From NCBI GenBank assembly GCA_008508345.1, contig QNGE01000900.1, positions 42,289 to 106,288 of the forward strand: a stretch of DNA of 64,000 nucleotides. The letters run 5' to 3'. The notes beneath the pieces are model-generated. The model was not told where the DNA came from, ran no database searches, and saw only the letters and a list, made by a program, of their open reading frames with translations. Source of the DNA: Paragonimus westermani. Taxonomy: Eukaryota > Platyhelminthes > Trematoda > Plagiorchiida > Troglotrematidae. Position numbers and translations under genes: made by a program. Shown piece after piece: positions 1-13,091 of this stretch (the stretch's first letter is position 1; every line of letters begins with the position of its first letter).

Positions 1-2641
1 AAGCTTCAACTCCAGAAAGACCGGGGTCCGGAAGTGACTGTTGGAATGATGTGTCCGCACTATGGTGGACGTGCCAGCCGGGGGGAATAACAACGTACTG
101 CTTTCAATGTATACGAGTGCATGTCAGCTACGCAAAGGATTGTACACACTCAAGGTCCTGTTTTAACATAAACTGCGCGGGAATTCATGCAATGGACAAT
201 TTCGCAGATCAGAAGCCTTTTGTGTTCACAACAATACTACCCAGTGGATTGGTTCATTAAAAAGAACCAGTTTAGTGAACTCAATGCACTTTCTTTTTCA
301 CTCGTATCATTGTGACTGGTACATACTGTGTGAGATCCTTGTGTTTATACCGTAGAACCATATGTGCTTCAGTGTATAAATCAGACAGCTGTAAACTAAC
401 AGATCAGATCAGTTTGGCGTTTCAAGTGGTTGTTTCAACGTTCACACGTTGATTACAGTTCACCAAACGCCCGCCTTATCATGTGGCACATTTTTTTGCA
501 CTCATGTGAACGATTTCACTTTGTAGTTTATAAGATACTATACTACACTTAACATATCACTACCAATTCATTTGTGTCAGCAGTAGGTGGCAATCCAACA
601 CGATAAGTCCACACTACATGGGAAAGCTTGTAGACTGACACTAACAACCACAAGACAAAAACGTAAACATCAAACCTACTTAAACTACAAGGTAAATCTT
701 TCAGCTGTGGTATAAAAGGTAGTACACATATGTGCATGTTACAAAATGGTTATCAAGTCAAAATACTCGAAAACTTATTTTGACTGAGCAAGAAATTTTC
801 TCGTGTAGTAGTTTGCAGTCAATGCCGCTATTAGTGTGAATTGTAAGATAAGCCAATGAGTTATCCAATGTGTTCGTGTGTCGTCAGCATGCAGGTACAA
901 GCTTCTGACACAACCATGATTACAAAAGGTGGATTAAATAGCGCACATTTCTTTATTGATACGCAATTATTCGTTTGCCTGATACACAGCCTAGTTTCAA
1001 CAAGCAACCGATCACTGGACTGCAACATCTCTTATTCCATTGAAATAATGATTGCCATTGATTAACCACCCAGTCACTGCTGTTTTGTTAACCGTCGTCG
1101 TGTGTTCACTTATCTCTGAGTAGACAGGGGCTGAATAATGGTAGAAGACATGATGAGGTTAAATTTGGCAAAGGTCAGTAGTACATGGTGTACGATAGCT
1201 CGCCAGTTTAAGAGAAAAGAGTTTGTGACTACCACGTAATCATGTTTCAGTTGGAGTGAAAATCAGTGGACATTCGTGCAGCATCTTAGCTGAACACAGC
1301 ACGCCATTAGGTGTTGGTAAGCGACATAAGTTGGGCATGACAACAACACCGATAATCTTATGTACAGGTATACGAAATTCTGATTCTTGGGAGCGGCTAA
1401 CAATTTGTGGGTGAGACTTGAAAACAGCTGTGCATACGCTTGTAGAAGCACCAAATAAGCTTGCAAGTAGCCGATCCAAGTTCACAAGTAATCATACTTG
1501 TCTCCTATACGTCGCTGACTGTAACTGCTTGAAATACATGTAAACGCCTTTCCCCTACTCTCAACCTTCGATACCACCTATTACTGATCCCGGGGGGGGG
1601 GTAAAAACGTGTACAGATTTGTTAACACTAGTTGTTAGGACCAAAGAATGCATGCATAATTACAGACGTGGCAAGACAGAAAAAGACAATCGTGTTGCTT
1701 GTTGAATACACACTATTTCATGTCAGACGTGGTATAGTTGAACATAGCACCTTGATTCAGGCTCACTGGCGCCATTAGATAACTGCCGTGTACGCTGTGC
1801 ACAATCCACACTATGATCAGAAGTTGCCCAAAAATACGCCAGAAATGCACATTGGACTGTAGTCTGAAATATTCAGAAAGTTTTCAATAATTATAAAGCA
1901 GATGTTTTGGTTCGTTGTGTACAAAACGAATGAAATAAAGAGCCCCACATTGTTTACAATTACACTGTTATCTTGAATCTGCTTGTTGGCTTTAGTCTAA
2001 TCCACCAGTCTGGCAGCAAGGATGGACAGGTTGGCTGACATCAAACGTTAGAACGACAAGTGTGGAATAACGCATCGCATCGTAAGATGTGTTCGTCACC
2101 CATTTATGCATATCTGCTCAAGGGACGCGACTTTTTCTGAATCCCTTTGCAAGCGCACAAGCAGTGCTCAGTGTAAGCCGCCAAGTCCTTCTGAGTGTGG
2201 CTTGGCATTTCAATCTTCTGAGTATAATTGTGTCGTGAGCGGTATCAGGTTCATTCATTTTGTGTTTGAGGGACTTTGATGAACCGAAAGGTTTTTCACA
2301 TAAGATTTGAGGTCGACTCATTTGTAGGGATTAGTCTGTTGAAAAGCGCTCTCGTTAAGTAATTGTGTTTCCACGCAAAAGGTTCACCTAGTGGAGTTAC
2401 CGAGCAGGTTGCTTTGGGTCCTATGCAGTTAGGCTGACTGTATTACAGAAGTCCCGTTTAATAAGTGAGAAAATTCAAGGCAGCTAATAACACGCTTTTT
2501 GCATTTGATTTTCAAGCTAAGTACCATAAAATAAATACGCAAACAATGGCCAAAATGAATAAGAAAATAGGTAATCGAAAGTTGAAGATTGTAAGTTTTT
2601 TTTATCAGTTTTGGAACCGTTTCAAATTGCAAAGTGATTGA
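1..2641. other. Non-coding stretch, no gene recognised
   Basis: Only short stop-bounded frames on both strands, none with convincing protein character or paired splice signals. The one distinctive feature is a run of ten G at 1592-1601. It is probably intergenic, or intron upstream of the first + strand exon candidate and downstream of the - strand exon at 2.64-3.04 kb. Confidence 0.5.
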
Positions 2642-3037
2642 TTATAGGTCAGGACAGTGTCCACATGAACTTTTCTGAGTACAGAAACAGAACATTACTG
2701 TAAGAATGCAAATTATAGTGTTTATGTACCATAAAGTAACAAATATCTTAATGTCACTTGATTCGTTACGTTCTTTGGATTTAGGAGCTTGATCAACTAG
2801 TTTGGTGAGGACCAGCGTTTCCACCATACTAATCACAACACTACCATTCAGTAGTGAAATAGAAGCATGGATTTTGACATTGAAATGGCCACGGGATAAA
2901 TTGGAGAGGGAATATTGGAGTTTAGCATTGCATGAAACGGTTCTTGAAACATAAGAGAGCTGAGCATTGGCGTCCGTGGCAACCGTGACGTCATGAGAGC
3001 AGTATTGTACACAGATGAATTTTTGTTTATGTTGCTG
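2642..3037 (-). CDS. C-terminal exon of a single-pass membrane protein, possibly integrin alpha-like
   Basis: A 3' terminal exon read on the minus strand and ending in a stop codon at 2642. An acceptor-like pyrimidine-rich sequence ending TTTCAG lies immediately upstream (3038-3043), and the frame is open across it. The roughly 130-residue product begins with a Cys-containing beta-type segment (two CxxxC-like pairs; SCNAKLQYSL then LSRGHFNVKIHAS). One hydrophobic helix follows (IFVTLWYINTIICILTVMFC, about residues 104-123 of the open frame), then a short Cys-rich tail. Cys, a leucine/RGH motif, an alternating beta strand, then a lone transmembrane helix near the C-terminus recalls the membrane-proximal end of integrin alpha chains. 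The usual GFFKR tail motif is absent, so the family call is weak. A decayed copy at 10.54-10.84 kb shows that this exon was duplicated. No upstream exons were identified; they would lie at higher coordinates on the minus strand. Confidence 0.35.
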   Translation of the reverse strand, partial: QQHKQKFICVQYCSHDVTVATDANAQLSYVSRTVSCNAKLQYSLSNLSRGHFNVKIHASISLLNGSVVISMVETLVLTKLVDQAPKSKERNESSDIKIFVTLWYINTIICILTVMFCFCTQKSSCGHCPDL

Positions 3038-3059
3038 CTGAAACGCACAACCCATGGAT

Positions 3060-4500
3060 TGGTTTTCAGAATAAACAACCCCTGTGTCATTCGCGTCCTT
3101 GGCTCATGACATTAACGTTGCGATTTCGCTTTAGACGTGACTCCGATTCGGCTTCTGGATATTGAGGCGAGCGCTGGCTCCATTGCCATGATGCATCAGC
3201 TTCACATCATAAACTGACGGCTTGGTCGCTACCTTCATTTTCAGTCGACTCGCACGGAAAGCGCAGTACGGACTAACAAACAATAAATAAGCATTCGTGT
3301 AACGTGTTTTTCCAAAATTTATGTAGCTTGATCAGTAGGCTTATTGATTTGTTGGAACTACAGGTCAAGGAATACTACTAATGTGCTACTGATGTGATGT
3401 ATGCACGGCATGTGTGCAATTGCATGTAAACCGTGGTGTTTGTAAGAAAGTGACTAAAAGGTTAACGGTTGTGTTGAAGTTCCCTAATCAATTTTGTCTA
3501 CAGGATAATTAAAATTATAACAAGCTAGTATGGCATCAGGCAATCTATATCACAGCAAATGTTTGGGATTAATAAGTCACATAAACTATTTTAGTTAGTA
3601 AGAAATACACCAGCTGGATAAAAGCTTTGGACTGGTTGTGAATTACAACGTGCCAAATTAAGTTCATAGCCTGCGAGTAACGTTTACAACCCATGGGATT
3701 TGATTCCACTGACAAATTATGATATCATCGGATGTGGTCAGGAGTGGACTTCACACTAGTATCGACTAAGTGACTTTGTCTGATAGATCAGTACTGAGAT
3801 AATCATCCGAATCAGCCAAGAGAGCTAATATGTCGTTAATCTAATGGACCAGTTTAAATAAGTGATCACGGTGACAAAAGGCGTACTACACGCAGGCTGA
3901 TGTTGCAGATACAGCAGCTTTTGGATGCAAACGCAATGATGGAGTTCAGTTGTAACAAACTTTAAGCTAGAAAGCGATAAGTGTCACACTAACAGCACCT
4001 GATTGTGACCCGGATAAACAAATTTAACTCTTGCGGTATGAGATGATATACACGGTTCTATTTTCTTGTAGGTATATGTGGTCTGTATAGCTCAATCTAT
4101 AAGTCGTTCAAGGTATGGAATTCAATAGCCAAGCTACTGTATGTTTCATGCATATTCTCACAACTAAACAGAAAGACAAGTGATGGGAAATTTCATGTGA
4201 CCGATTCGATTTGTTAAGAGTCTCCAAAATCAAGGAATGACTTAGGAGGCACATATCAGCCGCGGGAAAAATTTCAACAAAAACAATGTATACTTATAGC
4301 TGCCACGGGTTTAACCGGTTTCAAGCTGCACTGTGGTATCCATGATACTAGGGACACCAAATGTTTGCACACTGTTCATCAGGAAGTTTCGAGAGGATGG
4401 TGAGAAACGTAAACTGTTTAAATAAACAAAATGTTGTTTATGAACGTTTCTGTGATTTTTCGTTAATAAAACTTTATTTATGTCTAACATGGAGTCTACA
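3060..4500. other. Non-coding stretch
   Basis: No open frame with protein-like composition and no repeat that I could recognise. It separates the minus-strand exon from the plus-strand exon candidate at 4502. Confidence 0.5.
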
Positions 4501-4501
4501 G

Positions 4502-4723
4502 TGCAATAAATGTGACTGGACAGGCCCAGGGGCATGGATTTTCTATTTAAAATGGTTCACTTTTGGCCCCGGACACAACAAGTTTGATGTGGAAGCTCAC
4601 TTGTTGACATTATTTCATGCTAAAGAGCAAACAGAAAACATTAAATTAGATAATCCCACGTGTACTGCACGCGCTCATTCGGTCTGTGCAGTTGGATTTG
4701 GTTTCTCAGTTCAGGCGACACAT
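4502..4723 (+). CDS. Candidate internal exon, S3/S4-like segment of an otopetrin-type channel
   Basis: A 74-codon open segment bounded by an acceptor-like CTACAG at 4496-4501 and a strong donor, CAT|GTAAGTT, at 4724. It enters and leaves in phase 0. A second possible acceptor is ACAG at 4520-4523. The segment contains FYLKWFTFGPGH, resembling the otopetrin S3 pattern F-Y-L-R-x-G-x-x-x-F-G-x-G. It ends FGFSVQATHV, resembling the S4 pattern F-T-x-x-Q-x-x-F-I. Its outgoing phase matches the incoming phase of the S5-like exon at 32137. A direct join would leave the S4-S5 stretch several residues shorter than usual, so a small exon may be missing between them. The two motif matches are short, and this could be an unrelated coding exon. 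The intron to the next confident exon would exceed 27 kb, which is long but seen in flukes. Confidence 0.35.
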
Positions 4724-7380
4724 GTAAGTTGAACTAACACAGGTGTGCACCAAAGGGTCATACTAGTACCATGAACTATAACCAGATTTTCGGAAAGCCT
4801 CAACATAAGAAATATGAACAACTTGTGATCATTTCTGCTGATATTCCGGTCAGCTTTACTCACTGTTAAATGTGATTGTTTTTGAAGCTGATGGATATTT
4901 TAGAAGCGGTCGTCACTTCCGTCAATCGAAATTTTAAACCTGCTTTCCAAAATACTAAAATTATGCCCAACTTCATATGAGTAATTAGGAATCTCTATCA
5001 TCACAATCCAAGAGTACTTATCAGTAAGCTGGAACCTTGTTCAAAACGTTAATAAAATTAGGTTCTTTAAATCCCACCAATAAACCCCTGTCATCGGAAT
5101 ACTGCTTAAGGTTAACGGATCAGATGTAGTATATGCTCAGCAGATGACCAAGAAACCTTGGCATCATTCTCAAGCAATTGTGTCTATGCTTAAAAAGAAT
5201 ACATCAATCATGTCTAATGACAGTTTGATAGCACGTTAAGCAATCAGGGCTACTCATCAACAGCTCAGTACAACGTTCAAGTCGCATTCCTGGAGATGGT
5301 ATGTACTACTACTGTTTTCTAACGGATGCGAATTTCTACTTAAAAAGATGACGGATACTTGATGGTCGACCTTCAGATGAAAACTTTGATTCACTTTGAA
5401 TGACCCTAAGTTTCTATGGTTTCAATTTCAAGCCCGCACCAAAAATAAGACGGGTTGGAAAGAATAGATTTCGTTGGCGAATTCAAACAGACAGGTGGGG
5501 AGACAGAAACCTTCAAAAGCTTGCACCAGCGTTTCACTGCGAACATAAAGTACGTTGAGAGTATAGATCCAAAGCGAATACTATGGGGGCGTTTGAAAAT
5601 GTACTGAATCAAACGCGCTGGAGGAAATGCATACTGGGTCGTTACTTATATGGAAATCTACATCCCACGTGTTGTCCTTCCTGTACACACAACGTTGGAT
5701 TACGACTGCTATTAGTGAACTCCCTGACAAATTAAGGGATCCAGGAATCAGCTCGACGCATTTGTACTTTACGTGTACATTGGAGATTAATGCAAAAGCT
5801 TGTAACTGGTATGTCTTTTGTTGAACAAACTATACAGTTTGTGTGAGCCAAAACTGAATAAGGCAGGATAATTAGGTACGTTCTGAGCACAGTTCAACGT
5901 ACTGCTGTTCACTGTAGACTTGCAGTCTCCAACATACCTGTCAGTGTAACGTTTGTAGCATTCGCATATAAATTGATAAGTGCAATATTAGTTGACACCG
6001 ATGGATTACTTTAAGTTGTTCAGCTCATCTACCACTTTAGCTGCACTCAAATTCCGTCCAATCAACGCAAATCAGTGCTTTGCTGAATCTTTCATTGGTT
6101 ACACCCAACACGCATGCATCAGTCGCAGTTAGAACACACCCCTGTCTGCACCGTGGCATGGATTGATAGATAACATCAGACACAGACGCGCCATATCTAC
6201 ATCGGTCTTTCCCAAACTTAATGGAAAAATGACGCGACCAGTCACTTCATACGCAGCACAGGTTTACCCAGGCAGGACAAATCCTATGGACTTCTGTTTC
6301 TTTGTTAACGTGGTTTTGTTTACAATACTCTTGAGGAAAGCCAACCGGGGTAGTTGAAACATTGCATGCTACAAATTGCTCGTAACGTTGCTTCCTTCAC
6401 GGTCCATTTATTGAAGACTTGTTAACCAAGAAGCCCAAACTGTCAGACTTCATTCATACTAAACTTGTTGCAAATTCGTTACAGTGTGTTTAGGCACTTC
6501 ATGGGATTTGATGACGTCAATGAATGGCAACGCATCAAAGACAACCAACACTTCCGCCTTTTTGTAAAATCAGTCCGGTCCCATAAATTTGATCAACAGT
6601 TATAAATCGGTAGATGTGTTCTGTTTTACGTCCATTTTCCAGCTACCGGAAACTCATGGATTCGATGTTGGTTTTACCTGTTTGAAGTGCAGTTATAATG
6701 GGGTCGTATGTACTAAGTGCCAAGTAAATTATATCAGTATGCTAACAGACAATCTAACAGATTAGTCCCAGATAGGTTGTTGAAGTAATTGAGTGAAAAA
6801 CAAGAAACTCAGTAGTTTGTCTTCACATTTCACCTGCAGCATTATAATAATGTCTTAAGTGGGAACGTTGTATACACCTTATTGTGAAACAAACAAACTT
6901 CGCTCACCATAAATATTCTTAGGCAGTAGGTACATCTGTCCAGCTCCACTAACATCGAAGATGTAAGAAAAAATCCTATGTCTAGCACAAATGTAGTTCA
7001 TGTCTGTTACTAAGGAACCCTAAAAACTTGTTGGCAACTTGTAAATCAACCAAAGTTGTAATCTAATCGTACACCAAACGTACTCACCTACTTCGGTGAA
7101 TTCTTCTAAGACGCAACTGTTTGTAGAACGCATTAGAGCCTTATTAAGTTGCCACATGTATTAGATTATTAGTTTCGAATAAGGAACCGATCATTCTCAT
7201 CAGATCTACAAATTTTTTGACGTTTATGAAACATAATCGCCTCAAGGTAGCCAAATGTTCTATGCAATACTGTTCAATGTGCTTTTTAATCATTGTGATT
7301 AATATGCAATGAAATCTCGGTGACGCATGCCGAGATGAAAAAAATGAACTATCATACTGCAGAACGGAGCCGAGAACAAA
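4724..7380. other. Non-coding stretch, probably intron
   Basis: Starts with the donor GTAAGTT. Short open frames only, without paired splice sites and protein-like composition. No mobile-element motif recognised. Confidence 0.45.
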
Positions 7381-7611
7381 ATGGATAATGCCGGATTACA
7401 CGAAAAAATGGAAACGGCTTTGCTAGAACCATATGGCTTGATTCTCCCACACTTTGCACTCAGCAGAAGTTGGACGGCTTTGTGGACAATTTACACCGGC
7501 TTCCATCAGATAGATGAGTTGGCGCTTTTTTGGGCGATGTCAGGTTGCATAAAAGCCTTGGCTGAAAGAGGGAATTATCAAGAAAAATGCTGTTTGATGT
7601 TTAGCGAATGA
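7381..7611 (+). CDS. Small open frame, unknown, doubtful
   Basis: A 76-codon ATG-to-stop frame whose start context (acaaaATGG) is favourable for eukaryotic initiation. The product has a mildly hydrophobic middle and two Cys near the end, and no motif that I recognise. No convincing splice sites border it and nothing nearby supports expression. Chance occurrence is a real possibility at this length in AT-rich DNA. Confidence 0.15.
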   Translation: MDNAGLHEKMETALLEPYGLILPHFALSRSWTALWTIYTGFHQIDELALFWAMSGCIKALAERGNYQEKCCLMFSE

Positions 7612-7871
7612 ATAGTTTGAAATATTTGTCACAATACTTCTGAAGAAAGTGAAACAGAAAGTTTGAAATTTGCTCAATTTATATACGCAACGAATGTTGA
7701 TTTTTCAATCACATGGGAGACAGAGCATATCGAATGACTGCATCAAGCATATTAGCTGTTAGTGGAAGAATCAAAACGCCGAATCAAAGCATAAAACGAT
7801 AGATAAACCGTCATTGCTGAACAATAGACTACGTAAGGTTGTATGTATTCCGGTGTGAACATTGTAATCTC

Positions 7872-7892
7872 ATTTATTTATTTATTTATTTA
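7872..7892. repeat. (ATTT)n microsatellite
   Basis: Five tandem ATTT units in a row, followed by a further T-rich stretch. A simple sequence repeat in otherwise featureless DNA. Confidence 0.9.
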
Positions 7893-10520
7893 ATGTAACG
7901 TAGACTCATCGGTCAAACCAAGAGATGGTATCTGAAATTTAGTTTGTAAAATTTATTGACAATAGTGTGAGATTTTTCTGCATAATCTACTACCAAACGA
8001 AATCAGCGTACGTTTCCGATGCAAATAAAACTGATAACAGTGCATCCTCTCGCATAGTAGTGTGTTACGTGAACGGGAGATTGGTGTAATCCTGGCCACT
8101 AATTTACGAATGTCCAGATGGGTTATCTCCTTCACTTTGCTGGTAGTCAAAATATTTTCCTGTCACTTGTTGTCATTTGCATAACAATGCGATGGTTGAT
8201 ATTTTGAATGTAATCCTGAAATCTGCTGTCGCCATATTGGAACCGTTTGCGGTTTCTAATATGACATAATTCTTGAATTGTTTTACTTTCAGAGTTAGTT
8301 AACTTCGCGATGATCTTTATCCCGCACACTGCAACTGTGTCCCGTAGAGCTAGCCACCATCCTGATTCAATGATATGGTGACCTAAACTAATAAGACAAA
8401 CTCAGCCAGTAGTGTCGGCAGTTTTCCACTTTAAAAAACGGCTGGCTCGGATTAAACGATCATTCACGTGGCCTATATCGTTTTTTGAATATGTGTATAT
8501 GAATAAATCAGTTAATAAGTTAGTTACTGAATCTCAACTCAGGATCGTGTTTGTCTCTAAAACACCGCCTGAACGCTGCTGAAGCTTCCTATGTATTAAT
8601 TCAGTAACTGCTAACGTACTGCAAAGGATGCTGCCACAAGCAAGGCTGTCTCACAAAACTAGACTGATGTTCAGTTGCCGGATCGGACAAAGACAAGTGT
8701 GATTGACGGGCTTTGAGAAGAGCGAAAGATTTTGAAATCCAATATTAGCTAGTATTCGTTCCTTTTGGACCGTTTTTTGTTTATCAGTCATCTGCGAGAG
8801 TTGTTAGCCAACAACTAGCAAACGGCGAATACATTAAGTTCTTGTGAGTTTCGTCGCTGCTCAAATGTTCAAAACTTGACGGCTAAGAATGCTCTACTCT
8901 TCAATTCAGTGTATATAACCAACCGAGCTTATCAAATGCAGAATCGTGCTGGCAGGTTTGTCTGCGTTCAATTTGGCATCACCAATAAGCAGAATTCTGT
9001 GTAAGCGTTTCAGTCAGTCAGTCGGCCCATGGCATGCAAAATTAACTGCCGTTGATAACTGAACCAAACGCCGAACGTAACATACAAACGAAGATTAGGA
9101 TTGAAAAACACATGAAAAAAACCATGCAACGACAATAAAAAAGATGTGAGACTTAGAAACGGGCTAACTAAAAATGTCTTCTAACAAAATTGAAGTCTGC
9201 CTCAAAACAGTAGTTGCAAACGTTTGCCTGCTTCACCAGCTAATATGTTGCTTGGTTACTCTTTACGAAGTGTGATGGCTGTTTGGCCAAAACAAAATAA
9301 TTGTTGTCTCTGACAGAAATTAAGTCGTTACTTTGCGGTTTGTTTGAGGTGTTAATTTATAACAGTGAAGAGTTAGAGAAGAGTTTGGCCATACTATAGT
9401 TCATATTTAATATGGCGCGCGTTTATAGTTTTTGAACTTGTTACCATGCCGAGATCGGCTTGTTGTCTTCAGACAACGATTTGAATTACATATTAACACT
9501 ATTGGAAGAGATTGATTTCATATAAATTCTAATGCATTCATATTTATGAACTCTTGCATTCATTCACAATCGTCAGCTAGGTCGGATTTTGCATAGTGTA
9601 AAGTTCTGGCTTTGGATTCAACTTTGTTCTGTTTCCTTTAGGTTTGGCCAATTTGGGCTGTTCATTATCTACATTCTACCATAAAAATATGAGGGGACTG
9701 TATGCAAAGTTTGCTAGATAAAGCTGGGCATATTAGGTAGTAGTATTATGAGACTGATAAAATTCCACGCAGTTTGATTCTTGTTTCAGTGCCGCTTTTG
9801 GTTTAACCTAACAAAGTGATTCGCATGGAAAGTCAGGCTGACTGTCTCAATAAAGTACATCCAGGTTGATTAGGCACGGAAGAAAATGCACCCATTCTTC
9901 TGGATCCTATCACTCAAGAAAAGAAGGCTAATGGTATGTGTGTTGGTCAGTGCATCGGAGTGAATGGTTCTATGCTTTTAACACTTCATCAAATCGTTGG
10001 AAGGGCGACCCATTTCAGTGGTTATTTCCCGAAGCGTTTCTCATGTGTTCATACTCAAAATTCGCCAAACTTGGAGCTACAATTTATCTCTCCAATCTCA
10101 ATTTCCGTTCGTTATTCATTAAAACTTGTAGTGTGTGGTGACAGTACGAAAGGTTAGTATAAAAAGGAACGCGTGATTCTCCAAGATAAAGGTGCATAAA
10201 GATGACCTATAAAGGAAACGACAACATGTTGATTATGGTATGTTTTCTGACACGGTTCATCCAACGACTGTATGCTACATCCAGTGTGGGAATTCAGGGG
10301 CACAACGACACACTGGTATTTTAACCGAATAAAATGTATTCACAAAACTGTGCACTGCACATTGCGCAGAACTGTCGCATGCAATTAGGTTGTAAGTCTA
10401 TGTTCATATGGAAAAATTCTTATTTTTGGTTTCAAATTTATACGGTAATTACCCAGTGTTGTAATCCAAGTACGCGGATGGTGCAAAGATTGTTTATTCG
10501 GGAGAACATTGCACAGGTTA
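7893..10520. other. Non-coding stretch
   Basis: Several short open frames on both strands but no pair of splice signals around a protein-like segment. No recognisable repeat family. Confidence 0.45.
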
Positions 10521-10539
10521 TGCATCTCAATATGACCAC

Positions 10540-10840
10540 AAACAAAAACACCTATTTGCGTAAAGTATTGCTCCCAGAACGTCACGACTGCCACGGACGC
10601 CAATGCTCAGCTCTGTTATGTTTCAACAACCATTTTATGTTACGTTGTACTCCAACGTTCATGCATTTTCCCGTGGCCATTTCGATGTCAAAATCCATAC
10701 TCCTGCTTACTACTGAATGGTAGTGGTGTGATTAGTATGGTAGACACGCTTGTCCTCATCGAGCTCCTAAAACTAAAGAACGTAACGAATCGAGTAACAA
10801 GAAGATATGTTTGGTACATAAACATGTTACTGTACACCGG
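10540..10840 (+). pseudogene. Decayed copy of the membrane-protein exon at 2.64-3.04 kb
   Basis: Read on the plus strand, this segment matches the minus-strand exon at 2642-3037 along most of its length. Shared stretches include TGCCACGGACGCCAATGCTC, CCGTGGCCATTTC, AATGTCAAAATCCAT-type sequence, CTACTGAATGGTAGT and the terminal TGGTACATAAACA. The copy diverges by many substitutions and indels. The matching protein frame shifts after the CYVSTT segment and returns at LLNGSGVISMVDTLVL, and a block just before the transmembrane helix is missing. It therefore cannot encode the same exon product. It lies about 7.5 kb away in inverted orientation, which suggests a local inverted duplication or two insertions of a dispersed sequence. 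I call it a pseudogene fragment; if more copies exist elsewhere, repeat would be the better label. Confidence 0.65.
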
Positions 10841-10844
10841 TTGT

Positions 10845-13090
10845 TGATATGAATACAGCAGTGTTCGTAACCCAAATGCAGTGCACAACGCAGATGATGG
10901 AATTAGCAAAGAACATAGCATTGTAAGAAAATTGCCAAAATCTCGCTCTTAAAGGAATGAAAAATACAAATGCAGTATAGTTCAACACGGAGTATTATGT
11001 TCATAGTGCACAGGCGATAGAGTGATGCTCATGTGTATCATCATCCTTGTACAAAATTGTCTTTATCAACGTTTCTAGCTCAATGTGAATTTGTGCTACG
11101 ACTAACCAGTGAACAAAGTACATGAAGTCACCTTTTCTCAGTTGTCACTGAAGTGTGTCACTAGATTTAATCGGACAAATCACCTGTCAGGTTTTGGTAA
11201 GTCGCGTTTGTTAATTGATTAATTAGTTAAGTCGTGTGGTCAGTCCGTCATTCTGTCAGACAATCAGTCTGTCTATAACTTGAGCACTTCATCCACCTCC
11301 CAGTAAACACCTAGCTTTTAAGAAATTATATCTTTAACAAAAAAATGTTGGTTCGACTTTACAGTGAACACTCGGACCAATAAGAGTGGGTTAAAAGGAA
11401 CCAGATTCGTCAATAACGGTGCACATATTTTTACTTTATTGAAAATAACTAGAAACTTAAGCAGCCAGTTAGACAGATCGGTAGCAAGATTTTGTGCGAA
11501 ATGAGAAAAAGAATTCGTAAGCAACAAGCGCACAAACTTTAAAATGTAACGCAGTAATTGCCATCAGACTGTCGGGAAAAACACCAATATCACTAGAAAA
11601 CAGTAGTTCACTTAGTACTTTCTGCAGTATTCAATTAAGGAAACTAAATGCGCCTCTTAGAGAGGAAAATAACCGTAGGGTGAGGTAGCATTCATGCACA
11701 GGCGGACGGTTGAAAAGAGTTAGAAAGAATTTCACAAGTAAATGCTATAAATACGCGTTTTTACATCGAAAGTCATTGTTAGCATGTCAGGTGGTTGGTG
11801 AATCCAACAATGACTAGCATTTGGGAGATGTATTGTCTTGAACCCGTAGGTCGGGACAATCAATAGACTGTTGACAGTGTATTTAATTGTAAAGAGAAAC
11901 CGAAAATCACAAAAGATGAACGCAAAGAATAGCCAAGAGGTTGCTTTACATATATCGATCAGTTCGCTGAAAGTCCAAAAACTGTTGGGGAAAATTAACT
12001 TCTCAAGCTACATTTACTATCCAGGGAAGACAAAGATAAGCACAATTGATTGAGTAATGAATGATTAGTGAAAACAGAAGTAGCAACAATGTAGTTAATG
12101 CTGATAGCGGTGTTATTCTGTAACTTGAATCAGTGAGGAAGATTTCCTGAAAAATCTTTAGTGCCACCAATTCACATTTAGTCGGCCACAATAAAGACGT
12201 GTCCCACCTCGATAGCGGGATTCTTTAATGACACACATACCATACTGTAGAATCCACCAATCGAATCGGTCTTTTGAAGGCTCAATCAAAGTGTTAGCAG
12301 TCAGTCTGAAAATGCCTGACAGTACCTAATCCAGCTCACTTGAATTGTATCATTTCTTTTTGTGTTCAAGAAGGATGGCACACTGATCTTAGAAAAACCT
12401 TCGAAGAATGAAGGGCCGTAAAGATACACAAGGATCATTGAGGGATGAAGTCTGAGACTACACGTTTCAAAGTCGTTTGCTCCCGGTAGATTACTGGCAC
12501 ACTCAACAGTGTGTGGTACTTCAGCTGTGTTTTTTTAACTGACTTCCACAATGTCTTCTAGTGACAGTGACTGTATTCAATAAACATAGAACTGCATGCA
12601 GAAACCGCCAATAATCGAATCGCAGTTTCATTTGGTGAATTAACGAAGGTGGGGAAAGTTAGATACTCAAATATTTCGGTACTTACTACCTTGTAACTAC
12701 TCCCTATCGATTTCTGAATTCACCACTTTACAGTCCTATATTGCGATCTTTGTAATTCCATCTCTCTTAGTGGACCTACAGAGAACACAGACAGATGAGC
12801 GTAAATCAACATGAAAAAAATGAACTCGGCAAATGGTTCGACAATTTTAAGAATGTACTAGATCGGATTTATTAACAAAAGTTGACCCTATCAATCCACG
12901 GTGATATGAACTGCCGTTTTGGCAACTGAAGACTTAAAACAAAATCTAATCACTAGCTATTTCACGATCTGACCACCACTAAAAGCACTAATTTGAGAGC
13001 CGAATATAGTGTTCAACGATTTACTCTACATTGCGTGCGTCACTCATGTCAACGTTTATAGTTCAGTAGCAACCATTCCCTTTTCTTACA
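10845..13090. other. Non-coding stretch
   Basis: No recognised gene or element. Short frames only. It ends in the pyrimidine-rich acceptor TTCCCTTTTCTTACAG that precedes the exon candidate at 13092. Confidence 0.45.
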
Positions 13091-13091
13091 G

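Noticed and set aside
7872..7892. Regulatory or telomeric repeat
   Set aside because: A simple (ATTT)n microsatellite of five units; no telomeric TTAGGG array is present in the window.
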